Notes under the pieces: generated by a model | Told to the model about the DNA's origin: nothing | The model's input: only the letters and a program-made list of their open reading frames with translations | The model's database searches: none | Position numbers and translations under genes: made by a program | Shown: piece by piece, positions 1-7,414 of the stretch | Numbering within the stretch: position 1 is the first letter of the stretch | Layout of the letters: each line of letters starts with the position of its first letter | DNA from: Planctomycetaceae bacterium UBA4732 | GTDB taxonomy: Bacteria; Planctomycetota; Planctomycetia; Gemmatales; Gemmataceae | Direction: 5' to 3' | Assembly: GCA_002404095.1 (NCBI GenBank) | Contig: DHJA01000282.1 | Coordinates: 1 to 38,818, forward strand | Length of the DNA: 38,818 nt

Positions 1-1
1 G

Positions 2-505
2 GGTGGGGGTGGGGGGGCGGCGCCTGCCATGCTGGCCACGGAGTATTACCGGCTATGGGACGCGACGGCCGTGGTTCCGCCGGGCGCGCGTGATTTGGAG
101 CAGGCTCAAATTCTGTTGCGCGAACACGGGCCAGAGACGGCTGAGGCGCTGATCGTGTGCTTGGTGCGGGTGACGAAAAAGCGCTGGCCGGATTGCCGGT
201 CGTTGAGCGGGGCGGTGCAGAAGTATCTGCCGGAAGCGCTGAGGTTACATCAACTGGAACAGCGTCGAGAGGCCGCGCGCGAGACCGCCGAGACGGCGCG
301 GCGCCAGGAGCAAGAATCGCTGCGAACGCGCGAGCAGACGGAGCGGCGATTACAGGAAGCGTGGAACGGCCTACCGCCGGCGGAGCGCGAGGAAGCGCGT
401 CGCGGCGTACTGGCGAAGCTCGGCGATGCGACGGCGCCGGAGGCGTTTATTCAGCGATTGTGTTTGGAGGAAGCGGCGCGGAGAACAGGGACGGCTCCTT
501 CCTAA
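2..505 (+). CDS. Hypothetical protein, C-terminal part, open at the left edge
   Basis: The frame is open from the first base of the window (a Gly/Ala run encoded by G-rich sequence), so the true start probably lies outside; an ATG at 29 would give 158 residues. Residues 20-75 form a helical block rich in Leu, Trp and Lys. Residues 75-120 are a charged Glu/Arg/Gln stretch with coiled-coil character, and the tail is helical. The layout resembles the C-terminal region of planctomycete replication-initiator-like or phage-like DNA-binding proteins, but I recognise no diagnostic motif and assign no function. It ends with TAA directly against the stop of the convergent BolA-like gene, with no spacer. 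Confidence is fair that it is coding and low for function. Confidence 0.5.
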   Translation, partial: GGGGGAAPAMLATEYYRLWDATAVVPPGARDLEQAQILLREHGPETAEALIVCLVRVTKKRWPDCRSLSGAVQKYLPEALRLHQLEQRREAARETAETARRQEQESLRTREQTERRLQEAWNGLPPAEREEARRGVLAKLGDATAPEAFIQRLCLEEAARRTGTAPS

Positions 506-754
506 TCAAACTGTCATCAAATCGTACTCTTTGTGAGTGACGCCGACGATCACTTGGATTTTCCGCATTTCCTCGGGGGTCAGATGGGCGGCGAGTATTT
601 TGTGAATCAAGTCGTGGCGATCCATCGAGTCCATCTGCTTGAAGCGCTCGGAACTAATAGAGCCGATGACGCCGTCGTGGTCTTCGAGGCGCACCTTGTC
701 CGGCGCGGGAAACTCCTCGGTCAGGATTCGCTTTAATTTCCGGAGGATGGCCAT
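506..754 (-). CDS. Small BolA-like protein
   Basis: An 82-residue protein. Residues 10-78 follow the BolA pattern: a short hydrophobic strand with an acidic loop (VRLEDHDGVIGSIS), a phenylalanine followed by a Met/Asp loop, an RHDLIHKIL helix containing the conserved Arg-His pair, then LTPEEMRKIQV and a final strand ending in T-x-x-EY. BolA/IbaG proteins bind monothiol glutaredoxins and Fe-S clusters or DNA. No glutaredoxin gene is nearby. The start lies 22 bases inside the upstream HEPN-like gene, which implies co-expression and probably translational coupling. Assignment to BolA is by eye and moderate; a structure-only relative with another role is possible. Confidence 0.5.
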   Translation of the reverse strand: MAILRKLKRILTEEFPAPDKVRLEDHDGVIGSISSERFKQMDSMDRHDLIHKILAAHLTPEEMRKIQVIVGVTHKEYDLMTV

Positions 755-1224
755 TGTAACGTCCCCTTAGTGATGAATGTCTCGGCGGAGAGGAGAAATT
801 TCCGCGCCCGATCCTTCAGGTAGTCGCCCTTTATTTTCTGGAAGCCAGTTAAGCGCTTCAAGTGGGCGAGCAGTCGTTCTTCGGAGGCGTATCTGTAGTT
901 GTTCGCCCAGAGGTCGAAAACGGCGTTCACGGCCTTCTGCAAGCCGTCCAAATGACTGTCGATTTCAGTATCGGTCAGTCCTTTGACACGTAGGGTCTCA
1001 TAGCCCACTCGCAGCATACCGCTTGCCGAGAACAACCGCAACAGATTGTGTCGCTCGTCAAACGACGGATCGCGCAGCAGCTTGAACGCTCGCAACATGC
1101 ACTCGACGGCTACCCCGCCGACGTAGATGGACAGGGCGAAACTGCGACCTTCTTGATAGAGGTAGCGCGCCTGCTCCATGCGCTGGATCGCGGCTCGGAA
1201 GTAATGTTCCGGCTTAAAATCCAT
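733..1224 (-). CDS. HEPN-domain-like protein
   Basis: A 163-residue all-helical protein. It begins with a helix containing AIQRMEQARYLYQEGRSF, followed by AVECMLRAFKLL and a loop ending in ERHNLLRL, the usual order in HEPN proteins (helix, helix with a conserved Glu, loop, R/H-x-L helix). HEPN domains occur as RNases in toxin-antitoxin and defence systems and as accessory nucleotide-binding helices. The R-x4-6-H nuclease motif is not cleanly present: the arginines near the histidine lie 8 residues and 1 residue before it, so RNase activity is uncertain. No MNT nucleotidyltransferase partner is visible; the coupled downstream gene is the BolA-like one instead. HEPN fold likely, function unknown. 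Confidence 0.55.
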   Translation of the reverse strand: MDFKPEHYFRAAIQRMEQARYLYQEGRSFALSIYVGGVAVECMLRAFKLLRDPSFDERHNLLRLFSASGMLRVGYETLRVKGLTDTEIDSHLDGLQKAVNAVFDLWANNYRYASEERLLAHLKRLTGFQKIKGDYLKDRARKFLLSAETFITKGTLQWPSSGN

Positions 1225-1409
1225 GCTTATATCCTCATAGAGGCCGGGTTTAGCTTTCGCCAGACCAGGCGGCGTCGGAATAATCGTACCAGCTCATCCA
1301 GAAAACCCGCGACGATTCCAGTGTTTCTCCTTGCCATTTCATCGCTTATGGGGTTTCATACTATACGGGAAGCGTATTTAATCTCGACCCCTTAGCGACG
1401 GGAGGAACC

Positions 1410-1874
1410 GTGAAGACAGGCTTCTACCTCGGTGTGACGGCCTTGGCCGTCGGTTTGCTGGCCGGCGGCTTCTTGATGGGCGACGATAAAAAACCCGACG
1501 AGCCGACGAAGCTCAAGGGCAAGTTGCCGGCTCACTACAAAAAGCTCGGCCTGAGCGACAAGCAAATGCAAGAGATTTTCAAGATCGAGGCCGGCTATGT
1601 TGACAGAGTCGAGGCTTTGCAAAAGCAGCTCGCCGACTTGAAAAAGACCGAGCATAACGATGTCGTCAATGTTCTCACGGACGAGCAGAAGACGCACCTG
1701 AAGGAATTGCTCACCGCGGACGTCGGGGGCAAGGACAAGGAGGTCATAGTCAAGGACAAGGCCAAGGAGGTTACGGTCGATAAGGACAAGACGAAGGTTG
1801 AAGTCAAGGACAAGCCGGTCATAGTCGATAAGGACAAGGGACCGCCGGCCAAGGACAAAGAGAAGGATAAGTAA
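1410..1874 (+). CDS. Exported lysine-rich protein with DKDK repeats
   Basis: A 154-residue protein starting at GTG, fixed by a GGGAGG ribosome-binding site 4 bases upstream. Residues 1-25 are a signal peptide (Lys, then a Leu/Ala/Gly hydrophobic core). Residues 40-105 are helical with LGLSDKQMQEIFKIE and an LTDEQKTHLKELL segment, like the LTxxQ helices of Spy/CpxP-type periplasmic proteins. From residue 108 onward it is a low-complexity tail of repeated V-x-VKDK/VDKDK units, strongly charged. A periplasmic or surface-exposed role is inferred; chaperone-like activity by analogy with Spy is only a possibility. A perfect hairpin follows 6 bases after the stop. Confidence 0.65.
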   Translation: MKTGFYLGVTALAVGLLAGGFLMGDDKKPDEPTKLKGKLPAHYKKLGLSDKQMQEIFKIEAGYVDRVEALQKQLADLKKTEHNDVVNVLTDEQKTHLKELLTADVGGKDKEVIVKDKAKEVTVDKDKTKVEVKDKPVIVDKDKGPPAKDKEKDK

Positions 1875-1879
1875 CAAAA

Positions 1880-1930
1880 GTTAGCCCGACGCGCGAGCGA
1901 GGGATTGCGTCGCTCGCGCGTCGGGCTAAC
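1880..1930. repeat. Perfect 21-bp inverted repeat, terminator-like
   Basis: Arms 1880-1900 and 1910-1930 are perfectly complementary (21 bp) around a 9-base loop, starting GTTAGCCCGACGCG. It sits between two convergent genes (stops at 1874 and 1953), so it could terminate both, although no U-run follows on either strand. One arm recurs at 8269-8289 with a single mismatch, which marks it as a dispersed repeat rather than a gene-specific terminator. Confidence 0.85.
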
Positions 1931-1952
1931 CCCGTCGATCTAACGTCCGTCA

Positions 1953-2546
1953 TCACTTCTTGGCCAGTTCGGCCTCAATCGCCTTGGTCACTTCCTCGGA
2001 ATCCGGCTTCACCTTCGGCTCGAAGCGGGCGACGACTTCGCCATCGCGGCCGATGAGGAACTTCGTGAAGTTCCACTTGATGTCGCCGTGGAACTTCGGG
2101 TCCGTTTCCTTGGAGGTCAGGTATTGGTAGAGCGGCGTAATGCCTTCGCCTTTGACCACGACCTTGGACAGCATAGGGAACTTCACGCCATACTTCGACG
2201 AGCAGAATTTGGCGATCTCCTCATTGCTGCCCGGTTCCTGGTGTTTGAACTCGTTGGCCGGCACGCCCAGCACGACTAAGCCTTTGTCGGCGTACTTTTC
2301 GTGGAGCTTCTCCAGCGCTTCGTACTGCGGCGTATAGCCGCACTGGCTGGCGACGTTGACGACCAGCAGCACCTTGCCCTGGTACTGCGACAGGTCGGCG
2401 TCTTTGCCGTCCAGCGACTTCATCTTGTAGTTGAGAACGGCCGGCACTTTGCTGTCTCCTTTGGCGGATTCGTTGCCCTTATCGGCGGCGAGGACGGCGG
2501 GGGCGAAGGCCAACACGGCGGCCAAGCCCAGGATTCGGCTGCGCAT
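1953..2546 (-). CDS. Secreted glutathione peroxidase (thiol type)
   Basis: A 197-residue peroxidase of the GPx family, which reduces hydroperoxides with glutathione or thioredoxin. The start at 2546 is chosen over an ATG at 2624 because it has an AAGGAG site 8 bases upstream and opens a signal peptide (hydrophobic core to about residue 20, then AADKG), so the mature enzyme acts outside the cytoplasm. The peroxidatic residue is Cys69 in VNVASQCGYTPQY, a cysteine rather than selenocysteine. The conserved Gln lies in FKHQEPG and the Trp in KWNFTKFL. The Cys of the usual FPCNQF block is replaced (VPANEF), so the typical resolving cysteine is absent. Identity confident. Confidence 0.93.
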   Translation of the reverse strand: MRSRILGLAAVLAFAPAVLAADKGNESAKGDSKVPAVLNYKMKSLDGKDADLSQYQGKVLLVVNVASQCGYTPQYEALEKLHEKYADKGLVVLGVPANEFKHQEPGSNEEIAKFCSSKYGVKFPMLSKVVVKGEGITPLYQYLTSKETDPKFHGDIKWNFTKFLIGRDGEVVARFEPKVKPDSEEVTKAIEAELAKK

Positions 2547-2620
2547 CAAGGAGTCTCCTTTGGGTGGGATGTTCGTCAGGCGAGTATTGGTAGTGTAGAC
2601 GGATGAGGGCGGAAAGGCAT

Positions 2621-3052
2621 TCATACGGTCTGGATGGTGTATTGATGGCGCTCGGCAAGCAGACAGACAATGTTATTTGGTTTGTCCACGATCACGGCGA
2701 AGAAGTTCAGAACGTCGCGGCCTAGAAGACTCATATCGAGAGCGGAAGGAGCGGTGAAGCCGACGAAGTGGCTCGTAAAAGTAACCGTGCCGCCGTCGTC
2801 GCGTCCAAGGCGAAGGGACGTTTGCACCCAAACGGAAGGGGCCAAGCCTCCCACGCCGCTTAGGAGAACAGCGGGCGATGAGGGCAGCCCAAGGGCGGTC
2901 ACGAGGTTCTCGGTAAAGACCGTCCGATCCGCTCCGGTGTCCACCAAAAAATCGATGGCGCGCCAGCCGCCGTTGCGGGCCCGCACCCGCAAGAGCACGG
3001 TTGGGCGCATGGTCCCTTCAGCGTCTGGCAGCCATCGGCCGTTAATGCGCAT
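2621..3052 (-). CDS. Retropepsin-like aspartic protease
   Basis: A 143-residue single-domain protein with the retropepsin signature: FLVDTGADRTVF with catalytic Asp38 in D-T-G-A, the following hydrophobic flap region, and the closing SLLGRDVLNFF motif that matches the usual LLGRD segment. Such proteins act as dimers, one Asp per subunit. There is no signal peptide or membrane segment, so it is cytosolic. Its start overlaps the end of the upstream DUF5678-like gene by 11 bases, suggesting coupled translation. The substrate is unknown. Confident on family. Confidence 0.88.
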   Translation of the reverse strand: MRINGRWLPDAEGTMRPTVLLRVRARNGGWRAIDFLVDTGADRTVFTENLVTALGLPSSPAVLLSGVGGLAPSVWVQTSLRLGRDDGGTVTFTSHFVGFTAPSALDMSLLGRDVLNFFAVIVDKPNNIVCLLAERHQYTIQTV

Positions 3053-3380
3053 AGATGCGAGGCCCTTTTACCGGGGAGAGGTAACGAAGCAGATTGCCGT
3101 CGTCTTCGGGGTGAGCAGCATGGGCCAAGGCGATTACTTCCTGCGTCGTATCCGCCACGAACAGTTCCTGACCCGCGACGCAAATGCACTTGCCTTTGTG
3201 TTGCGCGTGGATTTCGGGAAGGCGCGCTAGCAGCCATGCCAAGTTGCGCTCGTACCGTTGCCCCTGAGCGTGAAACGCAGCCAACTCCTCTGAACTAAGG
3301 TCATCCTCGTACATCGCTATAAGGCCGCCGGGGTTGTCCCGTGGCATAGGGTCGTCGGGGGCGAATCTTTGGCGAATCAT
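3042..3380 (-). CDS. DUF5678-like small protein, partner of retropepsin gene
   Basis: A 112-residue protein with a clear AAGGAG site 8 bases before the ATG. The N-terminal half is helical and charged. Residues 60-105 (HKGKCICVAGQELFVADT, then a helix, then a short strand) match the DUF5678 pattern of a KGK strand, a turn, a second strand with a D-T cap and an Ala-rich helix. Proteins of this family are, to my knowledge, often encoded next to retropepsin-like proteases, as here. No enzymatic residue is evident; a substrate, inhibitor or adaptor role for the protease is inference. Confidence 0.6.
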   Translation of the reverse strand: MIRQRFAPDDPMPRDNPGGLIAMYEDDLSSEELAAFHAQGQRYERNLAWLLARLPEIHAQHKGKCICVAGQELFVADTTQEVIALAHAAHPEDDGNLLRYLSPVKGPRIYAH

Positions 3381-3475
3381 AAAGACTCTCCTTTTGGGGC
3401 GGCGGCTTTCCTCCCATTATACCCACCGCGCCCCTGAATTACATGCGGACAACCTTCCGGCCCACGGCTCGCCCC

Positions 3476-3532
3476 TTGACCTAATCTTTATAATATTGCT
3501 AAAGATGCCACGGCCCTTAGAATGATGATAAT
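3476..3532 (+). promoter_or_regulatory. AT-rich candidate promoter region of the sulfate operon
   Basis: A distinctly AT-rich stretch in GC-rich surroundings. It contains TTGACC (3476-3481), TATAAT (3489-3494) and GATAAT (3527-3532), but none pair at 16-19 bp, so no clean sigma-70 promoter can be drawn. It ends about 60 bases before cysH and is the likely place for the promoter and an Rrf2-family operator. Confidence 0.3.
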
Positions 3533-3589
3533 CTTAGAGTTCCTGCCGACCGATTGCGTTCGGCCGCCCGCGGTAGGAGGGAACCGTTC

Positions 3590-4315
3590 ATGAGCGAACC
3601 GTGGTTCAACGAGGAGCAGATCGCCGCCGCCAACCTGGAACTGGCGACGGCCCCGCCGCAGACCGTCCTGCGCTGGGCGACGACCACTTTCGGCCACAAG
3701 TTGACCATGGCGACGGCGTTCGGCCCCGAAGGCTGTTGCCTCATCCATATGCTGGCCGCCATCGACCCGACCGTCCGCATCTTCAACCTCGACACGGGCT
3801 ACCAGTTTCAGGAAACCCTTGACCTGCGCGAGCGGATCAAACACCGCTACGACATCGAAGTCGAATACATCCGGCCGGAGTTGACGGTCGCGGAATACGA
3901 AGCCGAACACGGCGGGCCTCTGTATCGTCATCGCCCGGACCAGTGCTGTTATGACCGCAAGGTGTTGCCGCAGCGTCGAGCGGTGGCCGGCTATTCGGCC
4001 TGGATCAGCGCCATTCGCCGCGATCAGACGCGCGACCGAGGCGCGGCCGACCTCGTTCAATGGGACGCCAAGTTCGATCTGGTGAAGGTCAACCCGTTGC
4101 TGTCCTGGACGAAGACGGACGTATGGAAATTCATCACCGAGAATGACATTCCCTACAACCCGTTGCACGACCAGGGCTATCCGAGCATCGGCTGTCAGCC
4201 CTGCACCCAAGCCGTGGCGGACGGCCAGGACGAGCGCGCCGGCCGCTGGGCCGGCACCCGCAAGAAAGAATGCGGGCTGCACGTCATCGAGGTGCAGGGC
4301 GGCAGCGGCATCTGA
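3590..4315 (+). CDS. cysH: Assimilatory adenylyl-sulfate (APS) reductase
   Basis: A 241-residue enzyme of the PAPS/APS reductase family that reduces activated sulfate to sulfite. The start at 3590 is set by a TAGGAGG site 9 bases upstream. Four cysteines that bind a 4Fe-4S cluster are present: Cys119-Cys120 in DQCCYDRK and Cys202/Cys205 in GCQPC. This pattern typifies the bacterial enzymes that use APS directly. The catalytic Cys228 lies in the C-terminal ECGLH motif. It is first in an operon with an Rrf2 regulator and ATP sulfurylase, and no APS kinase is seen between them, consistent with direct APS use. Cytosolic; reductant presumably thioredoxin. Confidence 0.95.
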   Translation: MSEPWFNEEQIAAANLELATAPPQTVLRWATTTFGHKLTMATAFGPEGCCLIHMLAAIDPTVRIFNLDTGYQFQETLDLRERIKHRYDIEVEYIRPELTVAEYEAEHGGPLYRHRPDQCCYDRKVLPQRRAVAGYSAWISAIRRDQTRDRGAADLVQWDAKFDLVKVNPLLSWTKTDVWKFITENDIPYNPLHDQGYPSIGCQPCTQAVADGQDERAGRWAGTRKKECGLHVIEVQGGSGI

Positions 4316-4322
4316 AAGATTT

Positions 4323-4350
4323 GTTTAGCCGCGACCCGAAGGGGAGCGCG
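4323..4350 (+). repeat. 28-bp dispersed repeat, copy 1 (before the Rrf2 gene)
   Basis: The unit begins GTTTAGCCGCGACCCGAAGG and ends GGAGCGCG. It lies 11 bases before the ATG of the Rrf2-family regulator. Copy 2 (4803-4830, one base different) sits 12 bases before the next gene, and an inverted copy is at 17805-17832. Confidence 0.85.
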
Positions 4351-4361
4351 TTCGAGGTGAC

Positions 4362-4796
4362 ATGAGGATCTCCGCCAAGGCCGAATACGCCTGCGTCGCC
4401 ATGCTGGAGCTTGCCGCCAACTACGCGGACGCCCAGCCGGTGCGCATCAAGGCCATCGCCGACGCCCAGGGCATCCCGCCGCGCTTCCTCGTGCAGATCC
4501 TGTTGCAGTTGAAGACGGCCGGCCTGGTCGCCAGTATGCGCGGCGCCCTGGGCGGTTATCAGCTGGCCAAACGTCCCGACGGCATCACCCTGGCGTCGAT
4601 CATCAACGCCATCGACGACCGCACGTTGACGCCGCGCTCCGCCCTCGCCGAGGCCCACCGCTCGCCGGCCGTGGAGACGCTTCTCGGCGTCTGGCGCGAG
4701 ATTCAGGCCGAGGAGCAACGCCTGCTTGAAGCGCTGACGCTCGCCGAGCTGATCCGCCGATCGCAACAAACCAACGCCTTGTCCTACCAGATTTAA
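4362..4796 (+). CDS. Rrf2-family transcriptional regulator
   Basis: A 144-residue winged-helix regulator. The N-terminus [18 protein letters not shown] is characteristic of Rrf2 proteins. Residues 25-65 hold the helix-turn-helix and wing ([18 protein letters not shown], then a [10 protein letters not shown] wing). The three clustered cysteines used by IscR and NsrR to bind Fe-S are absent, so it is closer in type to CymR, which senses cysteine synthesis through a partner enzyme. Its position between cysH and sat suggests it controls sulfate assimilation, probably by autoregulation of this operon; the effector is unknown. The ribosome-binding site is a close GAGGTG. Confidence 0.93.
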   Translation: MRISAKAEYACVAMLELAANYADAQPVRIKAIADAQGIPPRFLVQILLQLKTAGLVASMRGALGGYQLAKRPDGITLASIINAIDDRTLTPRSALAEAHRSPAVETLLGVWREIQAEEQRLLEALTLAELIRRSQQTNALSYQI

Positions 4797-4802
4797 CCCC
4801 CT

Positions 4803-4830
4803 GTTTAACCGCGACCCGAAGGGGAGCGCG
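4803..4830 (+). repeat. 28-bp dispersed repeat, copy 2 (before sat)
   Basis: Differs from the copy at 4323 by one base (GTTTAACC for GTTTAGCC). It is followed at once by the GAGGAG ribosome-binding site of sat. The same placement before two successive genes suggests either repeat-mediated duplication or a shared leader function. Confidence 0.85.
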
Positions 4831-4842
4831 GAGGAGACCTGC

Positions 4843-6102
4843 ATGGCCGATTTGATCCCGCCGCACGGCGGCCTGAGCGAACCTGTCAACCGTAACGTCT
4901 CGGCCGCGGAGGCCGACGCCTTCCGCGCCCGCGCGGCCAAGCTGCCGCGCGTGGCCGTTAGCGACGCCGACCTGTCCACGCTCTACCGCATGGGCGACGG
5001 CGGACTCAGCCCGCTCACCGGCCCGATGGACCAAGCCGCGTTCCAGCGCGTCCTCAACGAGGAAGTCGTTCTCCACGACGGCAAGAAGTACGCCTGGACC
5101 ATCCCGCTGGCCTTCCCCGTGTCGGCGGATCAGGCCGCGACGCTCAAAGCCGGCCAGCCGGTCGCGCTGGTCAACGGCCGCGATGAGATCGTCGGCTCCC
5201 TCGACGTGAAAGACGTCTACGAGTGGGACAAACCGGCCTACGTCAAAGGCGTTTACAGCACCGAGCGCTGGGACCATCCGGGCGGCCGCATGGTGCAGAA
5301 CGACCCGCGCACTCACCTGCTGGGCGGCGAAGTGCATGTGCTGCCGCAGCCGAAAAACCCGGAATACGGCAAGTTCATTTTGTCGCCGCGCGAAACGCGA
5401 GCGCTGTTCAACCAAAAAGGCTGGAAGCGCGTCGTCGCCTTCCAGACGCGCAATCCGCTGCACCGCGCCCACGAATACGCGCTGGTGGCGGGCCTGGAAC
5501 GGTTGACAAAGGAAGGTCACTTCGCCGGCGCCGTCCTCAACCCGCTGGTCGGCGAAACCAAGGGCGACGACGTGGACGCCGTGACGCGCATGCGCACCTA
5601 CCAGGCGCTCATTGAGAACAAGGCGCTCGGCGAGGGCGACAAAGACGAAGCCCTATGGAAGAAGACTGGTTGCGACATTACGGATCGCATCATTCTGTTG
5701 GGCCTGGACATCAAGATGTTCTACGCCGGGCCGAAAGAGGCGATCATGCACGCGATCTACCGGCAGAACTTCGGCTTCACCGACATCGTGATCGGCCGTA
5801 AGCACGCCGACGCGCCGTTTGAAGACGGCAAGGACATCTGGGACGGCCTGGCGGCGCAGCGTAAGTTCGACGAGTTGAAGGGCGACCTGAAGATTAAGCC
5901 GGTGAAGGTCGGCTTTGCCGCTTATTACGAAGAACTGGGCCGCGTCGGCCTTGTGGAAGAGAACGAGCCGAAGGGCTACAAGCAGGTGACGATTGCCGGT
6001 AGGCTTCTGCGCGACAAACTGCGGGCGGGCGAACTGCCCGACGCGCGCGTCATGCGGCCGGAAACGGCGCGCATCCTGATAGAGACCATGAAGGGGAAGT
6101 AA
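4843..6102 (+). CDS. sat: Sulfate adenylyltransferase (ATP sulfurylase)
   Basis: A 419-residue single-subunit Sat-type enzyme (ATP + sulfate to APS + PPi). The N-terminal PUA-like domain includes [17 protein letters not shown]. The catalytic domain has the nucleotide-binding [11 protein letters not shown] motif (residues 201-211) with His207 and His210, then [12 protein letters not shown] and the VIGRKHAD motif, which corresponds to the usual GRDHAG with a Lys replacing Asp. There is no C-terminal APS kinase domain. The start has a GAGGAG site 6 bases upstream. It supplies APS to CysH encoded at the head of the same operon. The Lys substitution is within the range seen in bacterial Sat proteins; activity is expected. 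Confidence 0.95.
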   Translation: MADLIPPHGGLSEPVNRNVSAAEADAFRARAAKLPRVAVSDADLSTLYRMGDGGLSPLTGPMDQAAFQRVLNEEVVLHDGKKYAWTIPLAFPVSADQAATLKAGQPVALVNGRDEIVGSLDVKDVYEWDKPAYVKGVYSTERWDHPGGRMVQNDPRTHLLGGEVHVLPQPKNPEYGKFILSPRETRALFNQKGWKRVVAFQTRNPLHRAHEYALVAGLERLTKEGHFAGAVLNPLVGETKGDDVDAVTRMRTYQALIENKALGEGDKDEALWKKTGCDITDRIILLGLDIKMFYAGPKEAIMHAIYRQNFGFTDIVIGRKHADAPFEDGKDIWDGLAAQRKFDELKGDLKIKPVKVGFAAYYEELGRVGLVEENEPKGYKQVTIAGRLLRDKLRAGELPDARVMRPETARILIETMKGK

Positions 6103-6114
6103 TATAGTAACCAA

Positions 6115-6209
6115 AATAGCCACGGATGAACACAGATGAACACAGATAAGACAGGAAATAAACTGCTTTTTGTCTTATCTGTGTTCATCTGTGTTCAGCT
6201 GTGGCTATT
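6115..6209. repeat. Long inverted repeat of ACACAGATGA type
   Basis: Arms 6115-6153 and 6171-6209 are 39 bp long with only three mismatches around a 17-base loop. They contain tandem CACAGATGAA/CACAGATAAG units. It follows the sat stop and could fold into a very stable hairpin that ends the operon. Translation of either strand gives a spurious peptide starting MNTDKT; such peptides are common artefacts of this repeat type and I do not annotate them. Confidence 0.88.
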
Positions 6210-6301
6210 CTTTCCGGGGCAAATTCGCGGCAATCCGACGGCGAGCAAGCAAGACGCCATGACGCCAAGGATTGCGGCCCATTTTGAGGAGTTCTCGTTC
6301 T

Positions 6302-6493
6302 ATGACGGAGTCCCTCTTACGACGTGAGATCAAGAAGGCCGTTGACCGCCTATCGGTTGACCGGCTTCCGTCCCTGGCCGATTACATCGCGTTTCTGAAT
6401 CACCCGACCCTTGGACAGCGACTCGAAAAAGCCGAGCGCGATCTCAAGGCGGACAAAGGCGTTAATTGGCGCACGGTTCGGGACGATGTTTGA
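6302..6493 (+). CDS. Antitoxin of a RelE/ParE-type pair
   Basis: A 63-residue, mostly helical, charged protein (start at ATG 6302 after a GAGGAG site). A helix-forming N-terminus (LLRREIKKAVDRLSVDRLPS) and a LADYIAFLNHP segment precede an acidic and basic tail, as in small antitoxins that pair with RelE/ParE toxins. The next gene begins 8 bases before its stop codon, the usual antitoxin-toxin overlap. It would neutralise the toxin and may autoregulate. The family is inferred mainly from the partner. Confidence 0.7.
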   Translation: MTESLLRREIKKAVDRLSVDRLPSLADYIAFLNHPTLGQRLEKAERDLKADKGVNWRTVRDDV

Positions 6494-6833
6494 GGTCGTG
6501 CTGTCGCCGTCGTCGTCGGCGTTTTACGCGGCAGCGGCTCGCTCCTTGGCCTTGAAGCCGGCTCGCTGTTTCCGCCGGCTGGAGACCGAACCGCGTCAAG
6601 GCGCCAACGTCAAGCGCCTGAAAGGCGAGTGGTCGGGCTACCTGCTTTACCGAGTCGGCGACAGGTGCGTGATCTATCGCGTCGAGGACGCCTCTAGCCG
6701 CGTAAATGTTTTCGTTTATCACTATTTAAGCAGCTTTCAAGTGCGGCGCGGGCTACCGCTACAGCCCCGGTTTCTGGAGAGAGCCGTAGAATCACACGCG
6801 ACCTCGCCCTATCGAGGACGGCCGTCACCGTGA
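6486..6833 (+). CDS. RelE/ParE-family toxin with unusual C-terminal tail
   Basis: A 115-residue protein with ATG overlapping the antitoxin gene. Residues 2-80 match the RelE/ParE fold: MFEVVLSPSSSAFY, a helical pair, NVKRLKGEWSGYLLYRVGDR and CVIYRVEDASSRVNVFVYHY. RelE toxins cleave mRNA at the ribosome and ParE toxins poison gyrase; which applies cannot be told. The usual final strand (I-x-H-R-x-x-Y) is altered to VYHYLSSF and about 30 extra residues follow. These lie entirely over the antisense GspE-N-like gene, so the original 3' end may have been lost or replaced. Toxicity is therefore uncertain. Confidence 0.75.
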   Translation: MFEVVLSPSSSAFYAAAARSLALKPARCFRRLETEPRQGANVKRLKGEWSGYLLYRVGDRCVIYRVEDASSRVNVFVYHYLSSFQVRRGLPLQPRFLERAVESHATSPYRGRPSP

Positions 6834-7167
6834 CTCCATGCTCTCCGATCTGGGCCACGAAACTGTCTTCCACCGTCGCTGATCGAGCGGCTCTGCCGGC
6901 AAACAACCAGGCGATGATGCCCCACGCGGATCGCCGGCGCATCAGGTTCCCGATCACCTTCAGGAGAGACGGTCGCACGAACTCGGGAGGGGGCACCATG
7001 GCTTTCTCCACGCCACCGATCTCATAGCCGAGCCGGTTGTCTCCCTGGGCGGGGTCAAACCAAACCCTCGTAGCTCCATCCCGTATCGCCAGAAGGAGTA
7101 CGAGCGCCCAGAGCTTCTGAGCAGGCGCTCCACGCTCGAACAGTCGTACAAGGTCGATGCTATTCAT
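6694..7167 (-). CDS. Stand-alone GspE/PilB N-domain-like protein
   Basis: A 157-residue protein (ATG at 7167; a TTG at 7176 is an alternative). Residues 10-75 resemble the N-terminal domain of type II secretion and type IV pilus ATPases: LLLAIRDGATRVWFDPAQG corresponds to the usual QAIKDGASDIHIEP, followed by a G-Y-E-I-G-G strand where ATPases have R-x-R-x-D-G and by MVPPPEFVRPSLLKVIGNLM. No Walker A or B is present, so it is not an ATPase. The C-terminal half forms a small alpha-beta domain ending with an alanine-rich helix. The role is unknown. Its 3' end overlaps the convergent toxin gene by 140 bases. Confidence 0.5.
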   Translation of the reverse strand: MNSIDLVRLFERGAPAQKLWALVLLLAIRDGATRVWFDPAQGDNRLGYEIGGVEKAMVPPPEFVRPSLLKVIGNLMRRRSAWGIIAWLFAGRAARSATVEDSFVAQIGEHGVTVTAVLDRARSRVILRLSPETGAVAVARAALESCLNSDKRKHLRG

Positions 7168-7226
7168 GCCGAACAATGATTAGACAGCGAAGCACCCGTC
7201 AACGCAGCGAAATCTCGCCGCCTATC

Positions 7227-7246
7227 GTGGGAACGCTGGTTCCCAC
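7227..7246. repeat. Short perfect hairpin GTGGGAAC-GCTG-GTTCCCAC
   Basis: An 8-bp stem and 4-base loop followed by TCTTTTCCC on the plus strand. It may be a weak terminator or another dispersed palindrome. The surrounding 7168-7414 has no supported gene. Confidence 0.5.
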
Positions 7247-7414
7247 TCTTTTCCCTAACTTATTTATTACCAACAAACACGATTGATTGACAGTAATTCG
7301 CGTTCCGAGGATAGGCGGTGCCGTCTCGCCAGCTATCCTGCCGACGCCCAGAAACGATCTAACGGGCTGCGCACGTCCCGTCCGCTGCGGTTCAGTACGT
7401 GCGTAAGATCATAG

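Noticed and set aside
1595..1858. Minus-strand Ser/Thr/Leu-rich frame
   Set aside because: It is the antisense of the Lys/Asp-rich tail of the exported protein.
3488..4282. A 264-residue minus-strand frame over cysH
   Set aside because: It is antisense to a clear cysH gene and has shadow-like Arg/Val/Asp composition.
5976..6327. Two small frames starting MNTDKT on opposite strands
   Set aside because: Both are translations of the long inverted repeat at 6115-6209; such peptides are recurrent annotation artefacts.
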